From the NCBI RefSeq assembly GCF_000373585.1, contig NZ_KB891878.1:91227-155226 (forward strand): a DNA stretch of 64,000 nt, read 5' to 3'. The DNA is from Streptomyces sp. MspMP-M5 (GTDB lineage: Bacteria; Actinomycetota; Actinomycetes; Streptomycetales; Streptomycetaceae). Made by a program: the position numbers and the translations under genes. Positions within the stretch are counted from its first letter, which is position 1. Each line of letters begins with the position of its first letter. Under the pieces are notes generated by a model. That model ran no database searches and was not told the DNA's origin. It worked only from the letters and a program-made list of their open reading frames with translations. Shown piece by piece: positions 33,019-40,832 of this stretch.

Positions 33019-34199
33019 GCCTTCGCCTCCTTGGGAAGGCCGAGCACCCGCTCGGCGATGATGTTCCGCTGGATCTCGTTGGAGCCCGCGTAGAGGGTGT
33101 CGGCGCGGGAGAAGAGGAAGAGCCGCTGCCAGTCGTCGAGTTCGTACGGCGCGCCGGCGGCGAGCATGCCGCCCGCGCCGCAGACGTCCATGGCGAGTTC
33201 GCCCAGCTCGCGGTGCCAGGTCGCCCAGTAGATCTTCCCGATGGACGCCTCGGGGCCGGGGGCGCCGGCGGCGACGCCCTCCAGCATCCGCAGGGCGTTG
33301 CAGCGGATGATCTCCAGGCCGATCCAGGCCCGGGTAAGCCGGTCGCGGATCAGGGGGTCGTCGACCGCCCCGTTCCGTCGCGCCAGGTCCCTGAGCGCCT
33401 CCCACTCCCTTGTGAAGCCGACCTGTTGGCCGAGGGTGGAGACGCCGCGCTCGAAGCCCAGGGTGGCCATCGCGACCCGCCAGCCGTCGCCGGGCGCGCC
33501 GACCACGTGCGGGGCCCGGGCGCCGTCGAAGAACACCTCGTTGAACTCGGCGGTGCCGGTGAGCTGGGTGATCGGCCGGATGTCGACGCCGGGCCGGTCG
33601 AGCGGGACGAGGAGGTAGGAGAGCCCTCGGTGGCGGGCGGAGCCCGGTTCGGTGCGGGCGAGGACGAAGCACCACTGGGACTCCTGGGCGAGCGAGGTCC
33701 AGATCTTCTGGCCGTCGACGACCCAGTCGCCGCGCTCCTCGTCGAAGGCCGCCCGGGTCCGGACGTTGGCCAGGTCGGAACCGGCGTCCGGCTCACTGTA
33801 GCCCTGGCACCACAGTTCCCGTACGGCCGCGATCTCCGGCAGGAAGCGGGCCCGCTGTGCCTCGGTGCCGAAGGCGATGAGGGTGGGGCCGAGCAGCTGC
33901 TCGCCGATGTGGTTGACCCGGGCCGGGGCGTCGGCGAGCGCATACTCCTCGTGGAAGGCGACCTGTTGCTCCAGGGTCGCGCCGCGCCCGCCGTGCTCCA
34001 CGGGCCAGCCGACGCAGGTCCAGCCCGCGGCGGCCATGTGCCGCTCCCAGGCCAGGCGTTCGGCGAACGCCTCGTGCTCCCGGCCGGGGCCGCCGCGGCC
34101 GCGCAGGGCCGCGAACTCCCCGGTGAGGTTGGCCCGCAGCCAGCTGCGGATCTCGGTGCGGAAGCTCTCGACGGTGGTGGGGGCCTCGACGCTGCTCAT
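33015..34199 (-). CDS. fadE30: FadE30, HIP-CoA acyl-CoA dehydrogenase
   Basis: A 394-residue acyl-CoA dehydrogenase: WPVEHGGRGATLEQQVAFHEEYALADAPARVNHIGE, WCQGYSEPDAGSDLANVRTRA (FAD-binding), WTSLAQESQWCFVLART, and C-terminal AGSNEIQRNIIAERVLGLPKEA. It matches FadE30 (Rv3560c), which dehydrogenates HIP-CoA or its 5-hydroxy form. It is the first gene of the leftward operon; ATG at 34199 lies 17 bases from a KstR2-like box. Ribosome site is weak. Confidence 0.88.
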   Translation of the reverse strand: MSSVEAPTTVESFRTEIRSWLRANLTGEFAALRGRGGPGREHEAFAERLAWERHMAAAGWTCVGWPVEHGGRGATLEQQVAFHEEYALADAPARVNHIGEQLLGPTLIAFGTEAQRARFLPEIAAVRELWCQGYSEPDAGSDLANVRTRAAFDEERGDWVVDGQKIWTSLAQESQWCFVLARTEPGSARHRGLSYLLVPLDRPGVDIRPITQLTGTAEFNEVFFDGARAPHVVGAPGDGWRVAMATLGFERGVSTLGQQVGFTREWEALRDLARRNGAVDDPLIRDRLTRAWIGLEIIRCNALRMLEGVAAGAPGPEASIGKIYWATWHRELGELAMDVCGAGGMLAAGAPYELDDWQRLFLFSRADTLYAGSNEIQRNIIAERVLGLPKEAKA

Positions 34200-34215
34200 G
34201 ACCGTACCGTAATCT

Positions 34216-34229
34216 ACCAAACACTTGTT
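34216..34229. promoter_or_regulatory. KstR2-like operator between fadE30 and the hydratase operon
   Basis: ACCAAACACTTGTT follows the KstR2 consensus AnCAAGnnCTTGnT with one change (A for G), the same change as in the box at 27250. It lies 17 bases upstream of fadE30 and 17 bases before the ATG at 34247, so one bound dimer could cover both promoters. Confidence 0.65.
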
Positions 34230-34246
34230 AGGGAAGGAGGTCGCCG

Positions 34247-35098
34247 ATGACCGCCGGCGAGGAAACGCCCGTGGTGCGCTACGCCCGGCAGGGCCCGGTC
34301 GCCACCGTCACGATGAACCGCCCGGAGTACCGCAACGCCCAGAACTCCGCGATGACCTACGCCCTGGACCGCGCCTTCTACCGCGCCGCGGACGACGACG
34401 AGGTCAAGGTCGTGGTGCTGGCCGGTGAGGGCCGGCACTTCTCCGCGGGCCACGACATCGGCACCCCCGGCCGGGACGCCCATCTCCCTTTCGACCGCCG
34501 GGCCGGACTGTGGTGGGACCACTCGGACAAGGCCGGCGCGGAGAGTCGCTACGCCCGCGAGTCGGAGGTCTACCTGGGGATGTGCCGCCGCTGGCGGGAG
34601 CTGCCCAAGCCGGTGATCGCCGCGGTTCAAGGCGCCTGTGTGGCGGGCGGGTTGATGCTCGCCTGGATCTGCGATCTGATCGTCGCCGCCGATGACGCCT
34701 TCTTCGCCGACCCGGTCGTGCGGATGGGCATCCCCGGCGTGGAGTACTTCGCCCACCCGTGGGTGATGCCGCCGCGGATCGCCAGGGAGTTCCTCTACAC
34801 CGGCGACCGCATGCCGGTGCAGCGGGCGTACGAACTGGGCATGGTCAACCGCGTCGTCCCGCGCGACGAACTCCACGACCACACACGGGAGTTGGCGGAG
34901 CACATCGCCGGGATGCCGCGGATGGGCCTGGCCCTGACCAAGCGCGCCGTCAACCAGGCCGAGGACCTCCAGGGCCTGCACCCCGGCCTGGACTCGGTCT
35001 TCGGCCTGCACCACCTCGCCCACGCCCACAACGCCGAGACCGCCCGGGACCCGCTCGGCGGGATGGACATCGCCAAGATGAAGGAGGCCGGTTCCTGA
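34247..35098 (+). CDS. Enoyl-CoA hydratase/isomerase-family protein of the HIP cluster
   Basis: A 283-residue crotonase: TMNRPEYRNAQNSAMTYALD, oxyanion region EGRHFSAGHDIGTPGRD, then AVQGACVAGGLMLAWICDLIVA and FFADPVVRMGIPGVEYFAHPW. The last segment with Asp/Pro and Gly-Val-Glu is typical of EchA13-type hydratases. It probably processes an intermediate after FadE31/32 dehydrogenation. ATG at 34247 is preceded by GGAAGGAGG. The stop overlaps the next ATG by one base (TGATG), so it is the first gene of the ech-fadE31-fadE32 operon under the KstR2-like box. Confidence 0.87.
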   Translation: MTAGEETPVVRYARQGPVATVTMNRPEYRNAQNSAMTYALDRAFYRAADDDEVKVVVLAGEGRHFSAGHDIGTPGRDAHLPFDRRAGLWWDHSDKAGAESRYARESEVYLGMCRRWRELPKPVIAAVQGACVAGGLMLAWICDLIVAADDAFFADPVVRMGIPGVEYFAHPWVMPPRIAREFLYTGDRMPVQRAYELGMVNRVVPRDELHDHTRELAEHIAGMPRMGLALTKRAVNQAEDLQGLHPGLDSVFGLHHLAHAHNAETARDPLGGMDIAKMKEAGS

Positions 35099-36306
35099 TG
35101 GACCTGGACGCAAGCGGTGCCGATGCCGCGTTCCGGGCCGAGGCCCGTGCCTGGCTCGCCGCGCACGTCCCCGCGAGGCCGCTGCCGTCGCTGGAGACCC
35201 GCGAGGGCTTCGCAGCCCACCGTGCCTGGGAGGCCCGACTGGCCGCGGACCGCTGGTCGGTGGTCTCCTGGCCGGCCGAGTACGGCGGCCGGGACGCCTC
35301 CCTCTTCCAGTGGCTGATCTTCGAGGAGGAGTACTACGCCGCGGGTGCCCCCGGCCGGGTCGGCCAGAACGGCATCAGCCTCCTGGCCCCCACCCTCTTC
35401 GAGCACGGCACCCCGGAGCAGCGCGCCCGCGTTCTCGCCCCGATGGCCACCGGCGAGGTCGTCTGGGCGCAGGCGTGGTCCGAGCCGGAGGCCGGATCCG
35501 ACCTGGCGTCACTGCGCTCGACGGCCGTCCGCACCGACGGCGGCTGGCGCTTGCGCGGCCAGAAGACCTGGTCGTCCCGGGCCGCCTTCGCCGACCGCGC
35601 GTTCGGCCTGTTCCGCAGCGAGCCCGGCACCCCGCGCCCGCACCAGGGACTGACGTACCTGATGTTCCCGCTGGACGCACCGGGGGTGACGGTGCGTCCG
35701 ATCGGCCGGCTGGACGGCAAGCCCGCCTTCGCCGAGCTGTTCCTCGACGACGTCTTCGTCCCGGACGCGGACGTCATCGGCGAACCCGGCCAGGGCTGGC
35801 GGGTGGCGATGAGCACCGCCGGCAACGAACGCGGCCTGACCCTGCGCAGCCCCGGCCGCTTCTGCGCCGCCGCCGAACGGCTCACCGCACTGTGGCGGGA
35901 GACCGCCGACCCGGCCGACACCGCACTGCGCGACCGGGTGGCCGACGCGGTGATCGGCGCCCGCGCCTACCAGCTGTTCGCCTACGCCAACGCCTCCCGG
36001 ATCGCCGCTGGAGAGGGGGGTCCCCCCGGTCGAGCGCAGTCGAGAGCGGGGGACTTGGGCGCCGAGTCCAGCCTCAACAAGGTCTTCTGGTCGGAGCTGG
36101 ACATCGCCCTCCACGAGACCGCCCTGGACCTGCTCGGCCCCTACGGCGCGCTCGCCGACGACGCCGACGACGCGCCCGCCCACGGCAGCTGGGCCGACGG
36201 CTACACCTTCTCCCTCGCCGGCCCCCTCTACGCCGGCACCAACGAGATCCAGCGCAACATCGTCGCCGAGCGGCTGCTCGGGCTGCCGAAGGAGGTCAGG
36301 GGATGA
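35098..36306 (+). CDS. fadE31: FadE31-like acyl-CoA dehydrogenase with in-frame repeat insertion
   Basis: A 402-residue acyl-CoA dehydrogenase subunit: SWPAEYGGRDASLFQWLIFEEEYYAAGAPGRVGQ, WAQAWSEPEAGSDLASLRSTA, FPLDAPGVTVRPIGRL, C-terminal YAGTNEIQRNIVAERLLGLPKEVRG. In mycobacteria FadE31 pairs with FadE32 or FadE33 as heterotetramers in the steroid CD-ring pathway; that is inferred here. Between ANASRIAAGE and LGAESSLNK lies an extra stretch of about 15 residues, GGPPGRAQSRAGD, encoded by a dispersed Streptomyces palindromic repeat. The frame is kept, so the protein may still fold. Confidence 0.85.
   Translation: MDLDASGADAAFRAEARAWLAAHVPARPLPSLETREGFAAHRAWEARLAADRWSVVSWPAEYGGRDASLFQWLIFEEEYYAAGAPGRVGQNGISLLAPTLFEHGTPEQRARVLAPMATGEVVWAQAWSEPEAGSDLASLRSTAVRTDGGWRLRGQKTWSSRAAFADRAFGLFRSEPGTPRPHQGLTYLMFPLDAPGVTVRPIGRLDGKPAFAELFLDDVFVPDADVIGEPGQGWRVAMSTAGNERGLTLRSPGRFCAAAERLTALWRETADPADTALRDRVADAVIGARAYQLFAYANASRIAAGEGGPPGRAQSRAGDLGAESSLNKVFWSELDIALHETALDLLGPYGALADDADDAPAHGSWADGYTFSLAGPLYAGTNEIQRNIVAERLLGLPKEVRG
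36010..36056. repeat. Dispersed palindromic repeat inserted in frame within fadE31
   Basis: The stretch contains GGGGGGTCCCCCC, then TCGAGCGCAGTCGAGA and GCGGGGGA, the form of a common Streptomyces intergenic repeat. It sits inside a reading frame and adds about 15 codons without a shift or stop. Confidence 0.65.
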
Positions 36307-36364
36307 GCACCCGCACGTACCGGGACGGCGCGGCGCGGCCCGTGCCGCGGGAAGGGAACCGTCG

Positions 36365-37348
36365 ATGCGCTTCCTGCTGACCGACGAGCAACGGGACTTC
36401 GCCCGTACGCTGGACTCCCTGCTGGGCGCGGCCGGCACCCCGTCCGCCGTCCGGTCCTGGGCCGCCGGGGAGCATCAGCCGGGCCGCGACCTGTGGGCCC
36501 GGCTCGCGAAGGCCGGGGTGTTCGCCCTCGCGGTCCCCGAGGAGCACGACGGCATGGGCCCGCTCCCCCTCGAACTCGCCCTCGCCTTTGTCGAATTGGG
36601 ACGGTACGCGGTACCTGGCCCGCTGGTCGAGACCGCCGCCGCGGCGGCCTTCCTGCACCGGCTGGGCGACGCCGAGGCGGCCACCGCCTGGCTGCCGCGG
36701 ATCGCCGCCGGCGACGCGCTCGTCGGCCTGTGCCCGGACGGCGCCCCGTTCGCTCTGGACGCCGACGCCGCCGACACCGTCCTGGTCGTCCGGGACGACA
36801 CGGTGTGCCGGACCGAGACGCACGGCCCGGTCCAGCCCGCCCTCGATCCGGCCCGGCGGCTCGCCCGTCCGCTGGGCGGCACCGTCCTCGCCCGCGGCCC
36901 GGCGGTCACCGCGGCCGCCCGCCATGCCACCGACCTCGCCCGGCTGCTCACCGCCGCCCAGGCAGTCGGTCTGGGCCGGGCCCTGCTGGCCGGCACCGTC
37001 GAACACGTCAAGCAGCGTACCCAGTTCGGACGGGCGATCGGCTCCTTCCAGGCGGTCAAGCACCGGCTGGCCGACACCCTGATCGGCCTGGAGTTCGCCC
37101 AGCCGCTGGTGCACGCGGCGGGCCTGGCACTGGCCGCGGACGCCCCGTCGGCCGGCGCGGAGGCCGCGGCGGCGAAGGTGGCGGCGGGCGAGGCGTGCTA
37201 CGCCGCCGCACGCACCGCCCTCCAACTGCACGGCGCGGTCGGCTACACCGACGAGCCGGACCTCTCCCTCTGGATCCGCAAGGCCCGCCCCCTGCGGGAC
37301 GCCTGGGGCACCCCCGCCGAGTGCCGCGCCCGAGTCCTGGCCGGCTGA
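36365..37348 (+). CDS. fadE32: FadE32-like acyl-CoA dehydrogenase
   Basis: A 327-residue protein, shorter than FadE31 as is usual for this subunit. It has FALAVPEEHDGMGPLPLELALAFVELGRYAVPGPLVE, AQAVGLGRALLAGTVEHVKQRTQFGRAIGSFQAVKHRLAD (the signature near the FAD/dimer contact), and LQLHGAVGYTDEPDLSLWIRKA. It likely forms the partner subunit of FadE31, acting on the ring-opened MOODA-CoA stage. ATG at 36365 follows GGGAAGGGAA; the 58-base gap to fadE31 is larger than other junctions here. It converges on fadE33 across a hairpin. Confidence 0.85.
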   Translation: MRFLLTDEQRDFARTLDSLLGAAGTPSAVRSWAAGEHQPGRDLWARLAKAGVFALAVPEEHDGMGPLPLELALAFVELGRYAVPGPLVETAAAAAFLHRLGDAEAATAWLPRIAAGDALVGLCPDGAPFALDADAADTVLVVRDDTVCRTETHGPVQPALDPARRLARPLGGTVLARGPAVTAAARHATDLARLLTAAQAVGLGRALLAGTVEHVKQRTQFGRAIGSFQAVKHRLADTLIGLEFAQPLVHAAGLALAADAPSAGAEAAAAKVAAGEACYAAARTALQLHGAVGYTDEPDLSLWIRKARPLRDAWGTPAECRARVLAG

Positions 37349-37400
37349 CCGGCCGCCGGACTCCACCCGGTCACCAACCAGACGCCGGCCCAACGCCGCG

Positions 37401-37437
37401 GCCCTGTACCTCCGGATCACCTCCTGGGGTACAGGGC
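37401..37437. terminator. Bidirectional stem-loop between convergent fadE32 and fadE33
   Basis: GCCCTGTACC (37401-37410) and GGTACAGGGC (37428-37437) form a perfect 10-bp stem with a 17-nt loop. A TTTT tract follows at about 37451 on the plus strand. It sits 53 bases past the fadE32 stop and 47 bases beyond the fadE33 stop. Confidence 0.6.
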
Positions 37438-37483
37438 AGCGGCACCCACTTTTACTACTTCGCCACGTCAAACCCCTGACATC

Positions 37484-38554
37484 TCAACCTACGTGACGCG
37501 ACATCAACTCCAACTCACCCGCCAGCCGCCGCCGATGTTCGGCCGGTGTCCCGAGAAGCTGGGCGCTTCCATGCGCGCGTTTGAAGTAGCGGTGGGCGTC
37601 GTGCTCCCAGGTGACGCCGATCCCGCCGTGCAGCTGGATCGTCTCCCCGGCCACCGCCGAGAACGCCTCCGAACAGGCGGACTTGGCGGCCGCGGCGAAC
37701 CGGGGCAGGTCCGGCGCGCCCGCCGCGGCGGTGTGCGCGGCGCCCAACGCGATCGACCGGGCCGCCTCCACCTGCACATACGCGTCCGCCAGCCGGTGCT
37801 TGACGGCCTGGAAGGATCCGATGGGGCGGCCGAACTGGACCCGCTCGCGGGCGTAGGCGACGGTCAGTTCCAGGCAGCGTCCGGCCGCGCCGACCTGCTC
37901 GGCGGCGAGTGCCAGGCACCCCAGGTCCCGCACCTGGGCCAGCGCCCGGCCGCCGTCCCCGTCCGCGCCCAGCAGCCGGCCCGCGGCGCCGTCCAGTACC
38001 ACGCGCGCCTGGGGGCGGGTGGCGTCCATCGGTACCAGCCGCTCCCGGCGGACGCCGGGCCCGTCCACCGGGACCTGGAAGAGCGAGATTCCGGTGTCGG
38101 TCCGGGCGGCCACCACCAGCAGGTCGGCGTCCGCGCCGTCCAGGACGTGGTCCTTGACACCGGTCAGCCGCCAGTCACCGTCCGGGGCCCGGCGGGCCGC
38201 GGCGCGGACGGCGGACGGCTCCCAGGAGCCGTTCTCGGCCCAGGCCAGCGCGCCCACCGCGGACCCCTCCGCGAGCGCGCGGAGCGGTGCGGTGCCGCCG
38301 CAGGCGAGCAGGGCCTGGGTGGTCAGCACCGCGGACCCCAGGTACGGCACGGGGGAAAGTGCCCGCCCCAACTCCTCCATCACCACATGGACTTCGAGCG
38401 GGCCGCAGCCGGCCCCACCGTGCTCCTCCGGCACCGCCAGCCCGGCCGCGCCGATCTGCCCGGTGAGCGGCCCCCAGGCGTCCGGTCCGGGCTGCCTGGC
38501 CAGCAACTGCCGTACCGCAGCCCGCAGTTCCTCCTGCTCGTCGGTCGGTCTCAT
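37484..38554 (-). CDS. fadE33: FadE33-like acyl-CoA dehydrogenase
   Basis: A 356-residue acyl-CoA dehydrogenase: GLAVPEEHGGAGCGPLEVHVVMEELGRALSPVPYLGS, ERVQFGRPIGSFQAVKHRLADAYVQVEAARS, and ETIQLHGGIGVTWEHDAHRYFKRAHGSAQLLG, where the Glu of TWEHD is the expected catalytic base. It is the third FadE of the HIP cluster. The ATG overlaps the stop of the fadD3 remnant by four bases (ATGA), so it was once downstream of an intact fadD3 in an operon. Confidence 0.85.
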   Translation of the reverse strand: MRPTDEQEELRAAVRQLLARQPGPDAWGPLTGQIGAAGLAVPEEHGGAGCGPLEVHVVMEELGRALSPVPYLGSAVLTTQALLACGGTAPLRALAEGSAVGALAWAENGSWEPSAVRAAARRAPDGDWRLTGVKDHVLDGADADLLVVAARTDTGISLFQVPVDGPGVRRERLVPMDATRPQARVVLDGAAGRLLGADGDGGRALAQVRDLGCLALAAEQVGAAGRCLELTVAYARERVQFGRPIGSFQAVKHRLADAYVQVEAARSIALGAAHTAAAGAPDLPRFAAAAKSACSEAFSAVAGETIQLHGGIGVTWEHDAHRYFKRAHGSAQLLGTPAEHRRRLAGELELMSRHVG

Positions 38555-38880
38555 CCGCCGTTCCTCCCTTCGCTCCCGGCCGTCCGGCGCAGTTCGCCCT
38601 TGCGGACCTTGCCGCCGGCGTTGCGCGGCAGTTCCGGTACGAGGTGGTAGCGCCGGGGCACCTTGAAGTCGGCCAGCCGTGCGCGGGCCCACTCCGTCAG
38701 TTCCCCGGGGTCGGGCGCGCTACCGTCCGCGGGCACGACGAACGCCACCCCGACCTCGCCCAGCCGCTCGTCGGGGGCGCCGACGTCCCCGGTGCGCCGC
38801 CGGCCGTCGGGGTCCACGGCGGCGGCGGTGGCGGCCGGGGCGTCGAGGTAGCCGGGCACCTTCCACGGGTTCCTCGGCAG
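38551..38880 (-). pseudogene. fadD3: fadD3 remnant: C-terminal acyl-CoA synthetase with internal deletion
   Basis: About 110 residues keep only the end of an acyl-CoA synthetase: GYLDAPAATAAAVDPDGRRRTGDVG is joined straight to APDERLGEVGVAFVVPADG, followed by LADFKVPRRYHLVPELPRNAGGKVRK. The A8-A9 region (ITDRxKDM and following, about 40 residues) is absent at the junction, and the AMP-binding N-terminal part is missing. Position next to fadE33 indicates FadD3, the HIP-CoA ligase that starts CD-ring breakdown. The enzyme cannot work in this form; the stop still overlaps fadE33. Confidence 0.7.
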
Positions 38881-39116
38881 GGCCGGACTGCTGCCCGCCG
38901 CGGACACCGCGCCGGCGGCGACCGCGGACCGGCTGACCGACACCCTGCGTGACGGCGGCGTGACGAGTGGGTGAGGGCCGGGTGGCGAGGAGGGTGACAG
39001 TATGCGGGGGAGCCGTGTCGGCCGGTCGATGCGGTGCGCCGCCGCACGGCGAGTGCCAGACTTGAATCATCCGCGCCCGGCCGCCGGCCGGGGCCCTTGT
39101 GACCGAGGGGAACGAC

Positions 39117-39410
39117 ATGACCTGGGCATCTTGGACCACGGTGGGGATCCACGCCCGCCCCGGCGCGGTGCAGACCGAGGAGATCGGCCCGATGCAGGGC
39201 GATCTCACCATTCACACCACGTGGTCGGAGGACGAGGCGCACGTCGCCGTCCAGTACACCGGCTCCTCGGACTGGTACACCATGACCGGCAGCCCGGTTC
39301 CCTGCCACTCCGAGGCGGACAGCCGCGCCTTCCACCAGGCCGTCGTCGAGGCCGTCCGCGGCGGCGAGAAGGCCCACGCCTCCCTGGAGGAGCTCTTCCG
39401 CACCGGCTAG
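39117..39410 (+). CDS. Small hypothetical protein, conserved-looking
   Basis: A 97-residue acidic soluble protein: TWASWTTVGIHARPG, DLTIHTTWSEDEAHVAVQYTG, and a C-terminal FHQAVVEAVRGGEKAHASLEEL helix. No domain or catalytic motif is recognised, no signal or membrane segment is seen. GAGGGGAAC before the ATG is a plausible ribosome site and codon use is native. It is transcribed away from the fadD3 remnant and lies upstream of the META lipoprotein gene with a gap of about 120 bases. Function unknown. Confidence 0.7.
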   Translation: MTWASWTTVGIHARPGAVQTEEIGPMQGDLTIHTTWSEDEAHVAVQYTGSSDWYTMTGSPVPCHSEADSRAFHQAVVEAVRGGEKAHASLEELFRTG

Positions 39411-39532
39411 CACCAGGCCCGCACCCTGCCCCTCCGGCCGGGACGGCATCCGCCGCCCGGCCGTCGGCATGTCGCAGGACCGGCCGTGCCCGGCTCCGGA
39501 ACCGCATTCGGCGATCTTGCGTCTCCCTGCCC

Positions 39533-40501
39533 ATGCCCACACCTCGAAGAGTGCCCCTCCGCTTCCTCGCCGCCGGGATGACGGCGCTCCTCGCGCTGGC
39601 GGCGTGCGACAGCGCGCCTGCCACGCCCGGCGCGCGGAACGGCGGCGCCTCGACTTCCCCGTCACCGGCGAGGCCGAGACCGGCCGGTGCCGGCGGACTG
39701 CTGTCGGGCGGCGTCTGGGCGATCCGGAAGGTCGAGGTCGCAGGCCGTCAAGAGAACCTGCCGCCCGAGGCCCGGGGATGGATCGCGCTGGGCAACGACG
39801 GTACGGCGTCCGGGAGTTACGGGTGCACGCCGTTCCACCGGAAGGCCGAGGTGACGGCGGGCCACCTGACGCTGGGCCAGGAGCTGGCTCCCCTCCCCGC
39901 CCCCTCCCTCTCCCCTGCCCCGCCGACGGACGGACCGGGCCCGTGCCGTCCGGAGGACGTGGCCGGCGCACCGGCGCTGGCGGACTTCGAGAAGAAGGTA
40001 CAGGCCGCCTTCGACGGAGAGCTTTCGCTCGGCACGAAGCAGACCAGCGGCTACCCCCTCGAACTGCACGTCAGGAACCGGCAGGGCGACGACATCCAGC
40101 TCGCGCAGGCCAGGGGTGACGACTTCTTCGGGATCAGGTGGCAGCTGGTCGGCACCACCTTCGCCGACGAGCACGGCCCGGCGTTCACCGCCGGTGACCG
40201 GATGTACCTCGATTTCCACGACGACGGCTCGATGAGCGGGAAACTCGGCTGCAACGACGTCACCGCCAAGGTCACCTTCGCCGGCACCCACCTCTACTTC
40301 AACGACGCGGCGCTGACGACGCAGCGCAGCTGCAGCGCCGAGATCATGAAGGAGGAGGCGAGCGTCCTCGCGACCCTGAAGAAGTCGCTCAACTACTCCT
40401 ACTGGGCCGAACCGGGCACCCTCAGCATGTCCCTCGACGAGGACCTGGCGTTCCCCGCGAGGGAACACGGTTTCATGTTGACCGGGAAGCCGCGCCCGTA
40501 G
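39533..40501 (+). CDS. Lipoprotein with two META-type domains
   Basis: A 322-residue predicted lipoprotein: signal RFLAAGMTALLALAAC with lipobox LAAC near residue 25. Two META (HslJ-like) modules follow, each with W-x-L/I start and a GCN/GCT loop: GVWAIRKVEV and YGCTPFHRKAEV in the first; IRWQLVGTTFADEHGPAFTAGDRMYLDF, GKLGCNDVTAKV in the second. Such proteins are envelope proteins of unknown function, some tied to antibiotic or heat tolerance. ATG 39533 has a poor ribosome site; GTG 39551 is a possible alternative. The 3' end is part of a 20-bp tandem repeat array. Confidence 0.82.
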   Translation: MPTPRRVPLRFLAAGMTALLALAACDSAPATPGARNGGASTSPSPARPRPAGAGGLLSGGVWAIRKVEVAGRQENLPPEARGWIALGNDGTASGSYGCTPFHRKAEVTAGHLTLGQELAPLPAPSLSPAPPTDGPGPCRPEDVAGAPALADFEKKVQAAFDGELSLGTKQTSGYPLELHVRNRQGDDIQLAQARGDDFFGIRWQLVGTTFADEHGPAFTAGDRMYLDFHDDGSMSGKLGCNDVTAKVTFAGTHLYFNDAALTTQRSCSAEIMKEEASVLATLKKSLNYSYWAEPGTLSMSLDEDLAFPAREHGFMLTGKPRP

Positions 40502-40580
40502 GCATGGACGCGCACCCGTAGGCGAAGAGGCGCACCGGTCGACGGAGACGCGGACCCGCGGGCGAAGAGGCGCACCGGCC
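40481..40580 (+). repeat. Five-unit 20-bp degenerate tandem repeat at the end of the META gene
   Basis: Units begin at 40481, 40501, 40521, 40541 and 40561, each 20 bp, with a consensus near GGCGAAGACGCGCACCCGTA. The third and fifth units share 18 of 20 bases with each other. The first unit is inside the META gene and its last codon-stop (CCGTAG) falls at the unit border; the rest is non-coding. Confidence 0.7.
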
Positions 40581-40654
40581 CGGGGCAACCTCGTCGCCGT
40601 CTTTTGAGTCTCCCCGGTCGGAACACGATTGGTCATCTTCCGACTACCTAAAGC

Positions 40655-40699
40655 TGATCAATTATCAATTTTTGGCTACCTGGCACCGAAAATTGATCA
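40655..40699. promoter_or_regulatory. AT-rich inverted-repeat region upstream of the M4 protease gene
   Basis: TGATCAATT (40655-40663) pairs with AATTGATCA (40691-40699); an extra direct ATCAATT lies in between. The surrounding 100 bases (about 40620-40720) are strikingly AT-rich for this genome. The position, 130-180 bases before the protease GTG, suits a promoter or operator region, possibly for a LysR- or MarR-type regulator. It lies in a gene-free stretch of about 330 bases. Confidence 0.45.
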
Positions 40700-40832
40700 T
40701 TTCTCTTTACATGCCCATGCCGGGCAGATCAGGGTCTGTGCGGGGCCGGACGGCCCCCGCGGTGTGCAACGCCACCGCGTGTACGGGCGGTTGGTGCAGT
40801 CCGCCGCTCACAGCACATAAGGACGCAGAACT

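Noticed and set aside
39002..39532. ATG at 39002 with a good GAGGAGGG ribosome site opening a long frame into the META gene
   Set aside because: The first 177 residues are Arg/Gly-rich frame-shadow sequence across the small 97-residue gene, and the META protein has its own lipoprotein signal at 39533.
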